From Rickettsiella endosymbiont of Xylota segnis (GTDB lineage: Bacteria > Pseudomonadota > Gammaproteobacteria > Diplorickettsiales > Diplorickettsiaceae), in contig NZ_OZ026451.1 of assembly GCF_964019545.1 (NCBI RefSeq), positions 987,001 through 1,051,000 on the forward strand: a DNA stretch of 64,000 nt, written 5' to 3'. Below, piece by piece: positions 44,982-53,723 of the stretch. The position numbers were made by a program, and so were the translations under genes. The notes beneath the pieces are model-generated. The model worked only from the letters and a program-made list of their open reading frames with translations, was not told the origin of the DNA and searched no databases. Every line of letters starts with the position of its first letter. The first letter of the stretch is position 1.

Positions 44982-45626
44982 ATGCTAATTAACAATACTT
45001 CATGGACTTTGGATAAATTATTAGAAAACAATAAAATTTTTATTAGTGAATATACCAATAATAGACTTATGAAACTAATAAAAAGCGATGATATGCAAGA
45101 AAAAAATACAAGAAAGCGTTTGCTAGATTGTATCCAAGTTTTCTCTGATTATTTTCAAAAAGTAGTGATGTTGCGTTATGTTTTTTGCGATAATTTTAAA
45201 TTTTTGACGGTGACTCAGTTACATTTAACTGAAGAATATGGTCATAATATTTCTTTGAAACAAGATCGAAATCATAGACCCTCCATTTGGGATCCTATAT
45301 TGGAGTCAACCAGCAGCTGGTTTGCTTGGAAAATGCTTACTTTAGATGAAGAAGAAAAAACCGTTTTAGTGCACCTTGTTTTAGAGGCTAGTGCTCAGCT
45401 TTTTTTCACCCAAGCTCATCAAATCATGGCAAAATATCAAGAAACTGAATATTTTAAGATTCATTTTGATGTAGATGAAGAACATGAAAAAATGGGCGTT
45501 AATCTTTTAAAAGAACTCACTACTGAAAAATATCAGCGATTACAAAAGATACTTTATCAAGGATGGGATATTCTTAATACTGCCTGTAATCAAATTGCGT
45601 TAATAACACAACAGAAATCTTTTTAA
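44982..45626 (+). CDS. haem-oxygenase-like putative di-iron oxidase
   Basis: The 214-residue all-helical protein resembles the TenA/haem-oxygenase-like iron-containing redox enzymes (PF14518-type). Candidate metal ligands are Glu85 and His88 in E-E-Y-G-H, Glu135 in L-V-L-E-A, and Asp165 and His168 in D-V-D-E-E-H. Members of this fold include UndA, BesC and the N-oxygenase domain of SznF, which oxidise alkyl chains or amines. It is transcribed with the flavin monooxygenase. Its stop overlaps the end of the convergent Cro-type gene. The reaction is not known. Confidence 0.7.
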   Translation: MLINNTSWTLDKLLENNKIFISEYTNNRLMKLIKSDDMQEKNTRKRLLDCIQVFSDYFQKVVMLRYVFCDNFKFLTVTQLHLTEEYGHNISLKQDRNHRPSIWDPILESTSSWFAWKMLTLDEEEKTVLVHLVLEASAQLFFTQAHQIMAKYQETEYFKIHFDVDEEHEKMGVNLLKELTTEKYQRLQKILYQGWDILNTACNQIALITQQKSF

Positions 45627-45985
45627 GAAAATAGCAATTTACCAGTTTTAGATAAATAGGTTAAGCATTCAAAATGTTTTTCTATTTTTCTTTCTAAGTC
45701 TTTACGAGGAGAATAATCAATAGGATTTCCTCTGCCTAGAAGTAGCCAAGTTATAGAGATGTTAAGTGCAATACAATATTGACTAATGTAACTAGCACCA
45801 ATTTTATGTCGCCCAATTTCATGTGAATTATAGGTGCTTAATTTAAAGTTAAATTGCTTTACAAAGGCTAATCGAGAGCGATAACCACGTGCGATTCGAG
45901 CTATTTGCAATCGAGCTGCTATTTCATAAGTTTCTTTCTGAGGCGAAAGAAAATATTTATTCATCTGAAGCTTTTCATTTTCCAT
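45623..45985 (-). CDS. Cro/C1-type helix-turn-helix regulator
   Basis: The 120-residue protein has an XRE-like DNA-binding domain (about 22-85): Q-I-A-R-I-A-R-G-Y, F-N-F-K-L-S-T-Y-N-S-H-E and then L-N-I-S-I-T-W-L-L-L-G-R-G-N-P. Its ATG overlaps the stop of the marR-like gene copy 2 (ATGGAAAATGA), so the two are translationally coupled. A second ATG at 45964 is possible. Its targets are unknown. Confidence 0.8.
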   Translation of the reverse strand: MENEKLQMNKYFLSPQKETYEIAARLQIARIARGYRSRLAFVKQFNFKLSTYNSHEIGRHKIGASYISQYCIALNISITWLLLGRGNPIDYSPRKDLERKIEKHFECLTYLSKTGKLLFS

Positions 45986-46499
45986 AGTAAGCTAATACTG
46001 CTCGGTCAGCTTCTTCGTAAAGAGCAATGAGTTCGGATAACACACTCGTAAACTGTTCTAGATTCAATTCTTTTTTCTTCTTAAAGAGCTCAATTAAAAT
46101 ATTTTGCCTGAGTGCAGTATAAGCATCTGTATTTTTAATACCTTCTTCTGTAATCTCATAAGAAAAGGCCTTCTTGTTATTTTTTTCATCCACTAGCTTA
46201 CGGATTAAGCCATTTTTAATTAGTTTCTGAATGCTGTAATTTATATTAAAAGCACTGCCACCTCGATTTAATAAACGGGTTAATTCACTGATAGTTTTAG
46301 GCCTATCTTTCATCCGAATAATGTGTAGAAGAGATAATTCACTTCCGGTTAGATCAGTTTGATTAGCAACCCTTTCACAGCCTTCCTGCCAACGGGTAAA
46401 TCCATAAAAAACGCGCCAAAGCTGAAATTCAAAATCCGTTAATTTAGTTTCTTCTTCATTTTTTGCTAAATGCCAGGTCTTATCGACTAAATTATTCAT
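45975..46499 (-). CDS. MarR-like winged-helix regulator, copy 2
   Basis: This 174-residue protein is the near-identical twin of the one at 41743-42264, in the opposite orientation. It has one extra Lys in the V-D-E-K-N-N segment and eight substitutions, mostly in the C-terminal dimerisation region. The matching upstream DNA suggests the two genes share promoter and operator sites. Downstream it is coupled to a Cro-type gene, unlike copy 1. It could control the oxygenase pair, the methyltransferase operon or both. Confidence 0.9.
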   Translation of the reverse strand: MNNLVDKTWHLAKNEEETKLTDFEFQLWRVFYGFTRWQEGCERVANQTDLTGSELSLLHIIRMKDRPKTISELTRLLNRGGSAFNINYSIQKLIKNGLIRKLVDEKNNKKAFSYEITEEGIKNTDAYTALRQNILIELFKKKKELNLEQFTSVLSELIALYEEADRAVLAYYGK

Positions 46500-46602
46500 A
46501 AAATCATTACAGGTGAAAGGAAGCTAAATCTAAAGTTGTCTAAAAAATTATCTAATTGCTGTAATATAGAAAATCATTTCACAAATTACAAGCACTTTAT
46601 TA
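45981..46602 (-). repeat. long inverted repeat, right copy
   Basis: Reverse-orientation partner of 41639-42258. Homology covers the marR-like gene and about 105 bp upstream, ending at AATAAAGTGCT in both. A four-base deletion (ACTATTTAG against ACTTTAG-like sequence) distinguishes the upstream parts. Recombination between the copies would invert the 3.7-kb segment between them. Confidence 0.9.
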
Positions 46603-46625
46603 GCAATTTACTTTATATTTTTAAA

Positions 46626-47115
46626 GATAATTAATTCATGAGGAACAGGGCTCTATTCCCCTTAATAATTTGAACCTATTTAATAGAATGGGTGTTAAAC
46701 TTTCAATTCGAGATATTTTCACCTCTCCAACTTTAAAATAACAGACAAATTTTATTCAATCATTACGAAATCAAACAATTATTAAACCTAAATCATTTTC
46801 TACTCCCTCCCCTATAATCACCCTTCAAGCTCAGGAAAACCAGTCACCATTATTTTTGATTCATCCGTGGTACTATTTTCTTGTATTCGTGGTTAGCCAA
46901 AGCTTTAAAAAAGGTTCGTCCTATTTCTAGCATTGAACTTGAAAAACCCATATTTGATAGTATTGAAGAAATGTCCAACGCATAAAAAAGATACAACCAG
47001 CGGAAATTATTTAATCGGTGGTGCCTCTTTTGGTACTACCGTTCCTGTTGAAATAGCACATAGCTTCACAAAACAGGAGATAAAACCTCATCTATCATTT
47101 TCTTTATGTCTATGA
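46626..47115 (+). pseudogene. remnant of an NRPS carrier-thioesterase module
   Basis: The frame is interrupted, but the pieces read in order as the end of a nonribosomal peptide synthetase. First comes G-V-K-L-S-I-R-D-I-F-T-S-P-T-L (end of a peptidyl carrier domain), then S-P-L-F-L-I-H-P (start of a thioesterase), then E-L-E-K-P-I-F-D-S-I-E-E-M. Last is Y-L-I-G-G-A-S-F-G with the serine of a GxSxG active site. Several stops and frame changes separate them, so the gene is dead. An older NRPS or PKS/NRPS pathway probably occupied this locus. Confidence 0.65.
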
Positions 47116-47164
47116 GAGACTGAAGTCGAGAAAGCCTCTAAATTTTCAATTCCAGTTAAATACC

Positions 47165-48226
47165 CTATTCTTTCATTGCTTCAATAATACAAATGCCGAA
47201 GTGAGCAGGAAGTACATGCTTCATCGTCAATCCAGAAGAAGAAATAATTTGCTCAAATTCATGATGTTGTCTTTCTTGTCCGCTACCCGAAAGAAGCATC
47301 ATACCTAAATCATTAAATTTACTATACGATGGCATGTTCATTCCAGGAATAATCATCTCTATAATTAATAATTTGCCATCCTTCGGAATTGCGCTCGCAA
47401 TATTCTTCAGAAGCCTTGAGGATTGCTCATTATCCAAACCGTGCAAAACATGCTTAAGAATGTAAATATCACCACCTGATGGAATAGCGCTAAAGAAATC
47501 GCCTCCCTCAATTTTCACTCTATGGATAGTTTCGTCATTTCCCCAGAGACTCTTTGCTGCTTCAGCAACAGAAGGTAAATCATACAAGATACCCTCAACC
47601 TTTCTATGTAATTTCAATATTGCTTGTAACAATCCTCCGTGACCGCCTCCAATATCTACAACAACTTTTATATTAGAGAAGTTGTATTGATCTGCAATTG
47701 CATAATTAGTCAATGATGAAAGACTTGTCATACCAGCATTAAATTCATTTTCAGTCTCTTCATTTTTTTTAATATAAGGAAAAAACTCTTGACCAAAATT
47801 CTCTGAAAAAAATGGTTTTCCCGTCCTTACTGTGTAAATCAATCCACCCCATGTCTGCCAGTGCCAATCACTGCCACACATAATTGCTAAATCACGTATC
47901 GAATTAGGAATATCAGATCTTAACGTTGAGGCTAATACTGTCATCCTGAAATTTTTTTCAGCTAATTCCTCAAATATTCCAATGCTTGCTAATGCGCGCA
48001 TAAGTCGATATAAAGAACGCTCGTCAACATTAAGTTTTTTTGCTAATTCTTCTGTAGTTTCAGATCGATCAACAAGAAGGTCAGCTATTCCTAGTTTTGC
48101 AGCAACATAAACTGCTGCAGAGTAAGCTCTTCCAGAAATTATCTCATGAATTTTTTCAAAATTTGAAAGATCAGGAGCTTTAGTCACTAAGCTTTCCTCA
48201 TGAGCAATGGATGTTATCGTATTCAA
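47165..48226 (-). CDS. SAM-dependent O-methyltransferase (TcmO/DnrK-like fold)
   Basis: The 353-residue enzyme belongs to the plant-type O-methyltransferase family 2. An N-terminal winged-helix dimerisation domain (about 20-100) precedes a C-terminal Rossmann domain with D-I-G-G-G-H-G-G-L near residue 185. Relatives methylate phenolic hydroxyls in type II polyketide pathways, and that is its likely role here. The TTG at 48226 is the probable start, six bases after AAGGAG. The frame extends upstream to a TTG at 48253 that has no site. It is the last gene of the leftward cluster. Confidence 0.9.
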   Translation of the reverse strand: MNTITSIAHEESLVTKAPDLSNFEKIHEIISGRAYSAAVYVAAKLGIADLLVDRSETTEELAKKLNVDERSLYRLMRALASIGIFEELAEKNFRMTVLASTLRSDIPNSIRDLAIMCGSDWHWQTWGGLIYTVRTGKPFFSENFGQEFFPYIKKNEETENEFNAGMTSLSSLTNYAIADQYNFSNIKVVVDIGGGHGGLLQAILKLHRKVEGILYDLPSVAEAAKSLWGNDETIHRVKIEGGDFFSAIPSGGDIYILKHVLHGLDNEQSSRLLKNIASAIPKDGKLLIIEMIIPGMNMPSYSKFNDLGMMLLSGSGQERQHHEFEQIISSSGLTMKHVLPAHFGICIIEAMKE

Positions 48227-48453
48227 ATCAATCTCCTTTTGATAATGTTCCAAATAATTGCGTTAGAAGTATTTCTGTGCCTAAAAATTTGGTATTGAAA
48301 GTTTTTTGGTTGTATCACACGGTAAATGCATAAATTTCACAAGCTCTATTTTTAAATCTCTTTAATTAAAATTGACTACCTACTTAATGCACTCATCTAA
48401 ACATATCATAACTGAACTACATTGGCGTTTCTATAATACCCTTTAATCCAGGA

Positions 48454-50367
48454 TTAGGTGAGTTTATAGTGATCAGAAAGAATCACCATGCTAGCCAAAG
48501 AAGTTAGGGTATAGCTTAATTCAGCTTTTTCACTAATAGGTAGATCTTTAGCTTCTTTAGCATAACCAATGAGCGCAAAAACTTTTTGTTTGTCATAAAA
48601 TGGAATGTTATCAATTCCATCAATTATGGTTGATTTAATAAATTGATACAATTTATTTTGCGGCATAATTTTAAGAGGAGGTGCTTGAAACATAAATTTC
48701 TTACGCTTATAAATTTCATCTGTTACAAATGGCTTAACTGCTTCACGTAACAAATGCTTTTCAATACCTCCTTTGATCTTCATAATAGTGGGAATTTTAG
48801 CAACTAAGTCAAATAATTCATGATCTAGAAATGGTTGTCGAGACTCAATACTATTTGCCATTTCAGCACGATCTCCAATCCAATTGAGCATAGTATTGGG
48901 GAAAAATGATTTAATCCATGTGTAACTGGAGATTTGAACATTATCAAAATTCTCTAGTTTATTTTGGATATTCAATGAGTTTACGAAGTTCACATAAGGA
49001 TTATAAAGAGAAAATTTTTCCTTTATTGAATCGCTGAGAATATTACGATGTTTCGCATTGAAGTACCCCTGTGTTGTAAACCAGCTGGGAATGTGATTTA
49101 GTGAAGATCTGAATTCGGCTAGTGCTTTAGGGAAAAACTTATCTGAACGGTTTAGCGGAAGCTGTCCCAACAATTTTTGTTTCTCAGATTCAGATAGTTT
49201 GAATGAGGTATTGATAGAATTGTCTTCGCTGGCTTCAATCATTGCACCAAAATAACCAAGAAACACTTCATCTGCTCCTTCTCCTGACAGTACTGCTTTG
49301 TAACCTTTTTCACGAGCGAACTTACTTAGAAGGTAACGTGCGACCCCCGCTGTATTAGGCATTGGGAAACACGTTTGCTTGACTACCTTTTCAAAATTAT
49401 TGACCATATCATCTTCTGAAACAAAAACCGTATGCAATTTAGCATTGGTGTGTTTCGCTGTTCTTTCTGAAATATCAGACTCGTTTACACGTTCATCGCC
49501 AAAAGCAATAGTAAACGCGTCCATTTGCATATTGCTATACTTCGAAGCAATACCTAATAAAGCAGAAGAGTCAATACCACCACTTAAATAACAGCCAACA
49601 GATATATCTGCTTTCATTCTAATGGTAGTTGCTTCAACAAGTTTTTGTCTGATTAATGCAATAGCATCTTCATAATTAAATTGGTTATCCGAGTGATAAT
49701 TTATATCCCAATAGGATTGCATATTACGCTCACCCTGTTTGATTGATAACACGTTAGCTGGCGCAACTTCGTGAATTCCTTGGAATAAGTTTTTTGAATA
49801 AGGTAAACTTAAGTGCGTGTAATCATAAACAGTTTCATAATTCCATCGATTATTAGTTATTTTAAGATCTAATAAAACTGGTATTTCTGAACTAAAAAAA
49901 ATAAAATCACCCTGTATTGCGTAATACAATGGTTTAATACCGAATCGATCACGCACAGCGAACAAAGCTTTTCGCTTATTGTCCCAAAGCACAAAAGCAA
50001 ACTCCCCTCTCAATCTATTAATAAAATTAATGCCATATTCCTCATAAAGGTGCGGTATTACCTCAACATCACAAGTAGTTTTAAATTGATAACCTTTTAG
50101 CTCTAGGTCTTTTTTTAGTTCAGCAAAATTATATATTTCAGCGTTGGTGATGACTTGGATAGAGCCATCAGTATTAGATAATGGTAGTTTGATATCTGAC
50201 AAATCATTAATACTAAGTCGCGTTTGTCCAATACCTACTTTACCATCTGGTGAGATCCAATATCCTTTCTGGTCAGGACCTCTATGCGACAATGATGATA
50301 GCCCATTCTTAATGATTTCTTCATTTACAGGTTTGCTGCGAGAAAAACAGCCAAATAGTCCACACAC
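48454..50367 (-). CDS. asparagine-synthase-like glutamine amidotransferase
   Basis: The 637-residue enzyme has an N-terminal glutaminase domain with the nucleophile Cys2 (M-C-G-L-F-G), G-L-S-S-L-S-H-R-G-P-D, and a C-terminal synthetase domain with the ATP loop S-G-G-I-D-S-S near residue 265. It transfers ammonia from glutamine to an activated carboxylate. In type II polyketide clusters such homologues (OxyD, XanA type) make amides of starters or chain ends, so nitrogen insertion is the likely job. A plain AsnB cannot be excluded. The start is GTG after AGGTG; pabC-like lies 11 bases upstream. Confidence 0.9.
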   Translation of the reverse strand: MCGLFGCFSRSKPVNEEIIKNGLSSLSHRGPDQKGYWISPDGKVGIGQTRLSINDLSDIKLPLSNTDGSIQVITNAEIYNFAELKKDLELKGYQFKTTCDVEVIPHLYEEYGINFINRLRGEFAFVLWDNKRKALFAVRDRFGIKPLYYAIQGDFIFFSSEIPVLLDLKITNNRWNYETVYDYTHLSLPYSKNLFQGIHEVAPANVLSIKQGERNMQSYWDINYHSDNQFNYEDAIALIRQKLVEATTIRMKADISVGCYLSGGIDSSALLGIASKYSNMQMDAFTIAFGDERVNESDISERTAKHTNAKLHTVFVSEDDMVNNFEKVVKQTCFPMPNTAGVARYLLSKFAREKGYKAVLSGEGADEVFLGYFGAMIEASEDNSINTSFKLSESEKQKLLGQLPLNRSDKFFPKALAEFRSSLNHIPSWFTTQGYFNAKHRNILSDSIKEKFSLYNPYVNFVNSLNIQNKLENFDNVQISSYTWIKSFFPNTMLNWIGDRAEMANSIESRQPFLDHELFDLVAKIPTIMKIKGGIEKHLLREAVKPFVTDEIYKRKKFMFQAPPLKIMPQNKLYQFIKSTIIDGIDNIPFYDKQKVFALIGYAKEAKDLPISEKAELSYTLTSLASMVILSDHYKLT

Positions 50368-50378
50368 AAATCACCTCA

Positions 50379-51212
50379 TTATTTATTTAATAAGTTGTGA
50401 TACAGCATACTAATTAAATCAAAACACTTGCGATCTCCAGCTGAGAAATAATTTTCTATGGAAGCAACACGCTGGATACCAATTAATGTATTAGTAAGAA
50501 AAACTTCGCTTCCATGTTTTAGATCACTTAAGGATATAGAACATTCTTTAATAGTAATGTTTTTCTTTAATGCATTTTTTAAGATTACTTCTCTAGTTAT
50601 ACCTGGCAACAAGCCATCACTAATTGGAGGAGTGCAAATTATATTATTTTTCACAACAAATAAATTAGCAATAGTTGATTCAGTGAGAAACCCTTTCGAA
50701 TTAAGAAAAATGGCATCATCAAACCCCCTTTGATTCGCTTCATGTCTAGCAAGGACATTATCAAGGTAGTTAAGTGATTTAATTTGTGTTATAGGTGAAT
50801 TTTCATTCCGCTGACTCGATGTGATGACTATATCTATATCTTGCTTCGGAGGTGACCATGGTGCCATAGTGATGAAATAATTGGGCTTCAATTCAGGGGA
50901 AAAACCAATGCCTCTACAGCCTTCCCCACGTGTAATGGTGAGGCGAACACTCCAGCGCGTTTGCTGGCTATTTTGTGTATTAATCAACAGATAGATTTCT
51001 TTCAAGAGCTGATCTTTTAAAAACGGTACTGGAATATATAATTTCTTTAGGCTACTAACCATGCGTTTCCAATGAAAATCAAATAAATGAATTTCACCTT
51101 GGGAAACACACATCGTTTCAAATAATCCATCAGCTAATAATAAACCACGATCAGAAAGGCTTACTACTGCCGATTGCCTATCAATCATCTTGCCATTCAC
51201 AATTACTTGCAT
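50379..51212 (-). CDS. pabC: aminodeoxychorismate lyase-like PLP enzyme
   Basis: PabC cleaves 4-amino-4-deoxychorismate to 4-aminobenzoate and pyruvate. The 277-residue protein is a class IV PLP enzyme with D-R-G-L-L-L-A-D-G-L-F-E-T near residue 21 and the PLP lysine (Lys145) in I-K-S-L-N-Y-L-D-N. The L-N-Y-L-D-N segment favours PabC-type over branched-chain aminotransferases. It lies four bases downstream of the DAHP synthase gene in the same operon. The cluster may therefore make its own aminobenzoate, rather than this being the folate enzyme. Confidence 0.85.
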   Translation of the reverse strand: MQVIVNGKMIDRQSAVVSLSDRGLLLADGLFETMCVSQGEIHLFDFHWKRMVSSLKKLYIPVPFLKDQLLKEIYLLINTQNSQQTRWSVRLTITRGEGCRGIGFSPELKPNYFITMAPWSPPKQDIDIVITSSQRNENSPITQIKSLNYLDNVLARHEANQRGFDDAIFLNSKGFLTESTIANLFVVKNNIICTPPISDGLLPGITREVILKNALKKNITIKECSISLSDLKHGSEVFLTNTLIGIQRVASIENYFSAGDRKCFDLISMLYHNLLNK

Positions 51213-51215
51213 TAG

Positions 51216-52412
51216 TTACCTCACTTCTAACAATTTATTTTTTACGAGTTGCATGATTTGTTTAGCTTGAGTTGGATTGAGTCTAGGATCTATACAACTG
51301 CAGTAGTTGGAAAGAAGATCTTTCTCGCAAACTAATTCATTATCAATGCATTCAGTAACATCGTACGGAGTAACCTCTAAATGTATACCATTCAGGAATG
51401 AATCATAGCTGTTATGAATATCGAAAGCTGAAATTATCTCTTGTTGAATTTTATCAACATAGCGCGTTTTAATGCCATTAGGGCTTAGCTCAGTGTTTCC
51501 ATGCATGGGATCACACACCCAGATAACATTTCTTTTATTCTGATTTATGTAAGAAATCCAAGCAGGAAGAATTTGGTTTATTAAATCGCAGCCTAATCGA
51601 TGAATTAATGCAATTTTTCCTGCTAAGTTCTCTGGGTTTAATTTATCAATCAGCCTCATAAGAATATTAACTGTCATTGTAGGGCCGATCTTGATAGCAA
51701 TAGGATTGCTAATTCCTTTGAAATACTCCACATGCGCTAGGCTATGAAGTGCAGTGCGCATTCCAAGCCATGGGTAATGTGTTGATAGATTATACCAACG
51801 TTTTTCAGATCGACGTGTTAGCGCGCCCTCATAGTATAGATGTAATGCTTCATGACTGGTAAAAAGATAAGAGGCTATTTCACTCTCTTTATTTAATTTC
51901 TTTATATGATGCAGAACCTTTTGAGCTGCTTGATAGGCTAGCAAGAGTCTTTGCGGATCAGGTTTCCTTACGTTAGAATCATATTCAGGTAAATTCACCA
52001 GGTCGCCGAAATAAGAAGGAAGAGAGTTACCAGATCTAACCTCATAAGGGGTGGAGCGTGGCTTAGCATATTGTCCAGCAATACGACCTATTAATAATGG
52101 ACTATATACATCTTGAATTATATCGGACAGTTCCCGTAAAAAACTAACTTTTTTAACAACTATTGCTTCATCATGATCTGAAATTTTCTCAGCACAATCT
52201 CCTGCCTGCAATATAAAATATTCACGGTTCCAAACTTTAAACAATTTTTGAGAAAGTAAATTAATTGAGTCGACATCAATTAGAGGAGTGGTATTACTAA
52301 TTTCTTGCAAACAGCTATATAATCGCTGCATATTCTCATACGGTGGAATATGAGTAAAAGGATAACTTGTCCATGAATTTGGGTGCCATGATAATTCAAA
52401 AACCTTATCCAT
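51216..52412 (-). CDS. class II 3-deoxy-D-arabino-heptulosonate-7-phosphate (DAHP) synthase
   Basis: This enzyme condenses phosphoenolpyruvate and erythrose-4-phosphate, the entry step of the shikimate pathway. The 398-residue protein is the plant/PhzC class II type: W-H-P-N-S-W at the N-terminus, L-Q-A-G-D-C-A-E with the metal-binding Cys near residue 70, and V-C-D-P-M-H-G-N-T-E late. Bacteria often place this type in secondary-metabolite clusters to boost chorismate. The start ATG at 52412 overlaps the preceding stop codon; the frame extends further up without a site. Confidence 0.93.
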   Translation of the reverse strand: MDKVFELSWHPNSWTSYPFTHIPPYENMQRLYSCLQEISNTTPLIDVDSINLLSQKLFKVWNREYFILQAGDCAEKISDHDEAIVVKKVSFLRELSDIIQDVYSPLLIGRIAGQYAKPRSTPYEVRSGNSLPSYFGDLVNLPEYDSNVRKPDPQRLLLAYQAAQKVLHHIKKLNKESEIASYLFTSHEALHLYYEGALTRRSEKRWYNLSTHYPWLGMRTALHSLAHVEYFKGISNPIAIKIGPTMTVNILMRLIDKLNPENLAGKIALIHRLGCDLINQILPAWISYINQNKRNVIWVCDPMHGNTELSPNGIKTRYVDKIQQEIISAFDIHNSYDSFLNGIHLEVTPYDVTECIDNELVCEKDLLSNYCSCIDPRLNPTQAKQIMQLVKNKLLEVR

Positions 52413-52797
52413 GACAATTGACCTTGGTAGCCACACTAACAAAAACATAGGCATAGGCCTTTTTCTTTTCATCAGCGATAGATAACAAAGTTGACCTTAT
52501 ATGACGCTGTTGCAGTTGGCTATTTAAGCTTTCTGAAAAAGAAAAATAAGGTTTTCCCCAATCGTCATGTAGAATCGATACAGAAGAATAATTATCAAAA
52601 ATTATATTTATTTTTAACAAACATTCTGCTAAAGCTTGTTTTGCAGCTAAGCGTTTAGCAAGCAAGTTCGTGGTAGGAATTTTTTTTCTAAGCAAGAATA
52701 TTTCATCAGGAGATAACAATAAGTCAATCTTATTTTGGATAGAACTGACTTCGGATATTTCAATAATTTTGGTGCTAAACACACAGGTTAGTTCCAT
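52405..52797 (-). CDS. AcpS-type phosphopantetheinyl transferase, first of two
   Basis: These enzymes transfer 4'-phosphopantetheine from CoA to the serine of carrier proteins. The 130-residue product is short like AcpS. It has R-L-A-A-K-Q-A-L-A-E-C-L (normally xAAKEA, so Gln replaces the metal-binding Glu) and V-S-I-L-H-D-D-W-G-K-P-Y-F. An early G-x-D motif is not obvious, and the protein is diverged. It overlaps the genes on both sides by 8-23 bases. It could serve the cluster ACP or be degenerate beside the second copy at 57301-57672. Confidence 0.7.
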   Translation of the reverse strand: MELTCVFSTKIIEISEVSSIQNKIDLLLSPDEIFLLRKKIPTTNLLAKRLAAKQALAECLLKINIIFDNYSSVSILHDDWGKPYFSFSESLNSQLQQRHIRSTLLSIADEKKKAYAYVFVSVATKVNCHG

Positions 52798-53491
52798 AAA
52801 AATCATCTAAAAATTCGTTAATATAGCTTGCCGTCACTTTAATATTTTCCAAATGCGGATAATGTGCTGCATTTGAAATAATTTTGATTGTAGAAGACGG
52901 AATTTTTTTGCCTAACTCTCTTGAACGGCGAGGCGAAATGATTCGATCTGATTCCCCAATAAGAATTAATGTTGGCATGCTAATCTTATTTAGCCCCATA
53001 CTTAAATTATATTGTGTTACCCCCATAAAATCTTCAGATTCACCACAGAAATTTAATCGTAATAAATCGTCTATAACCTGTTGTTTTAAATGTTCAGAAA
53101 TTTTTCTAGCAAAACCAGCAGTTAAAAATTCCAGATTAAGCTGTCGCGAATAAATTTGTTTAATAAAATCAGGGTGTATTATGATTTTTTCAGAGGTTGA
53201 GATCAAAACCATTTTTTTAACACAACATGGGAAATCTAATGAAAATTGCAGAGCAATTAACCCACCTAATGAGTGGGCAACTAAGTTAAATTGCGTAAGT
53301 TTGTTTTGCTGAACAAAACAACCAAAGTCAGTAATTGCAGAAGGAATATCTTGCGATATATTGTCTTCACGATCTCCATGTCCTGGTAACTCATAAAAAA
53401 AAGGCAGAAGATTAGGGCTAAGGTATGAAAGCAATGGCGTCCAATGTGCAGCACTTCCACCTGCGCCATGAATAAAAATCGTCGATGACAT
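52775..53491 (-). CDS. alpha/beta hydrolase, thioesterase- or esterase-like
   Basis: The 238-residue protein has the alpha/beta hydrolase fold. The oxyanion segment is F-I-H-G-A-G-G-S, the nucleophile Ser is in V-A-H-S-L-G-G near residue 74, the Asp is in I-G-E-S-D-R, and the His is in N-A-A-H-Y-P-H-L-E. In a polyketide operon it may release the product, remove stalled chains or hydrolyse an ester. No signal peptide is present, so it is cytoplasmic. It starts a second leftward gene block after a 232-bp gap. Confidence 0.85.
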   Translation of the reverse strand: MSSTIFIHGAGGSAAHWTPLLSYLSPNLLPFFYELPGHGDREDNISQDIPSAITDFGCFVQQNKLTQFNLVAHSLGGLIALQFSLDFPCCVKKMVLISTSEKIIIHPDFIKQIYSRQLNLEFLTAGFARKISEHLKQQVIDDLLRLNFCGESEDFMGVTQYNLSMGLNKISMPTLILIGESDRIISPRRSRELGKKIPSSTIKIISNAAHYPHLENIKVTASYINEFLDDFYGTNLCV

Positions 53492-53723
53492 AGTTACACC
53501 TTCTTATTATCAATAATTATTTAGTTACTTTATTTATTGAAGTAGATATCCATTCACTAAAAATCGAAGTATAGCCATCCCTCGCCACAAAGTATTCCTG
53601 TTTGGTCCTTCCATTATTTTTTAGCGAGAAAATCACCCACCTGGAAGTGTAGCTACCTACTCCGTGCCTAATCGTAGAAATATTTTTTCTTTATCCATTA
53701 GTTGTGGATAATGACAAGCATAC
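53492..53723. other. 232-bp gap within the cluster, possible internal promoter and degenerate frame
   Basis: The gap separates the cyclase gene from the hydrolase gene. It contains the inverted repeat TTATCCA/TGGATAA (minus strand, about 53688-53708), which could end the upstream transcript. A 57-codon minus-strand frame (53517-53690) has a protein-like composition (S-R-W-V-I-F-S-L-K) but no ATG, and may be the relic of a gene. Nothing else is recognised. Confidence 0.3.

Noticed and set aside
46933..47115. 60-codon frame as an independent small gene
   Set aside because: It reads as the thioesterase active-site part of the decayed NRPS module, continuous with other broken pieces upstream.
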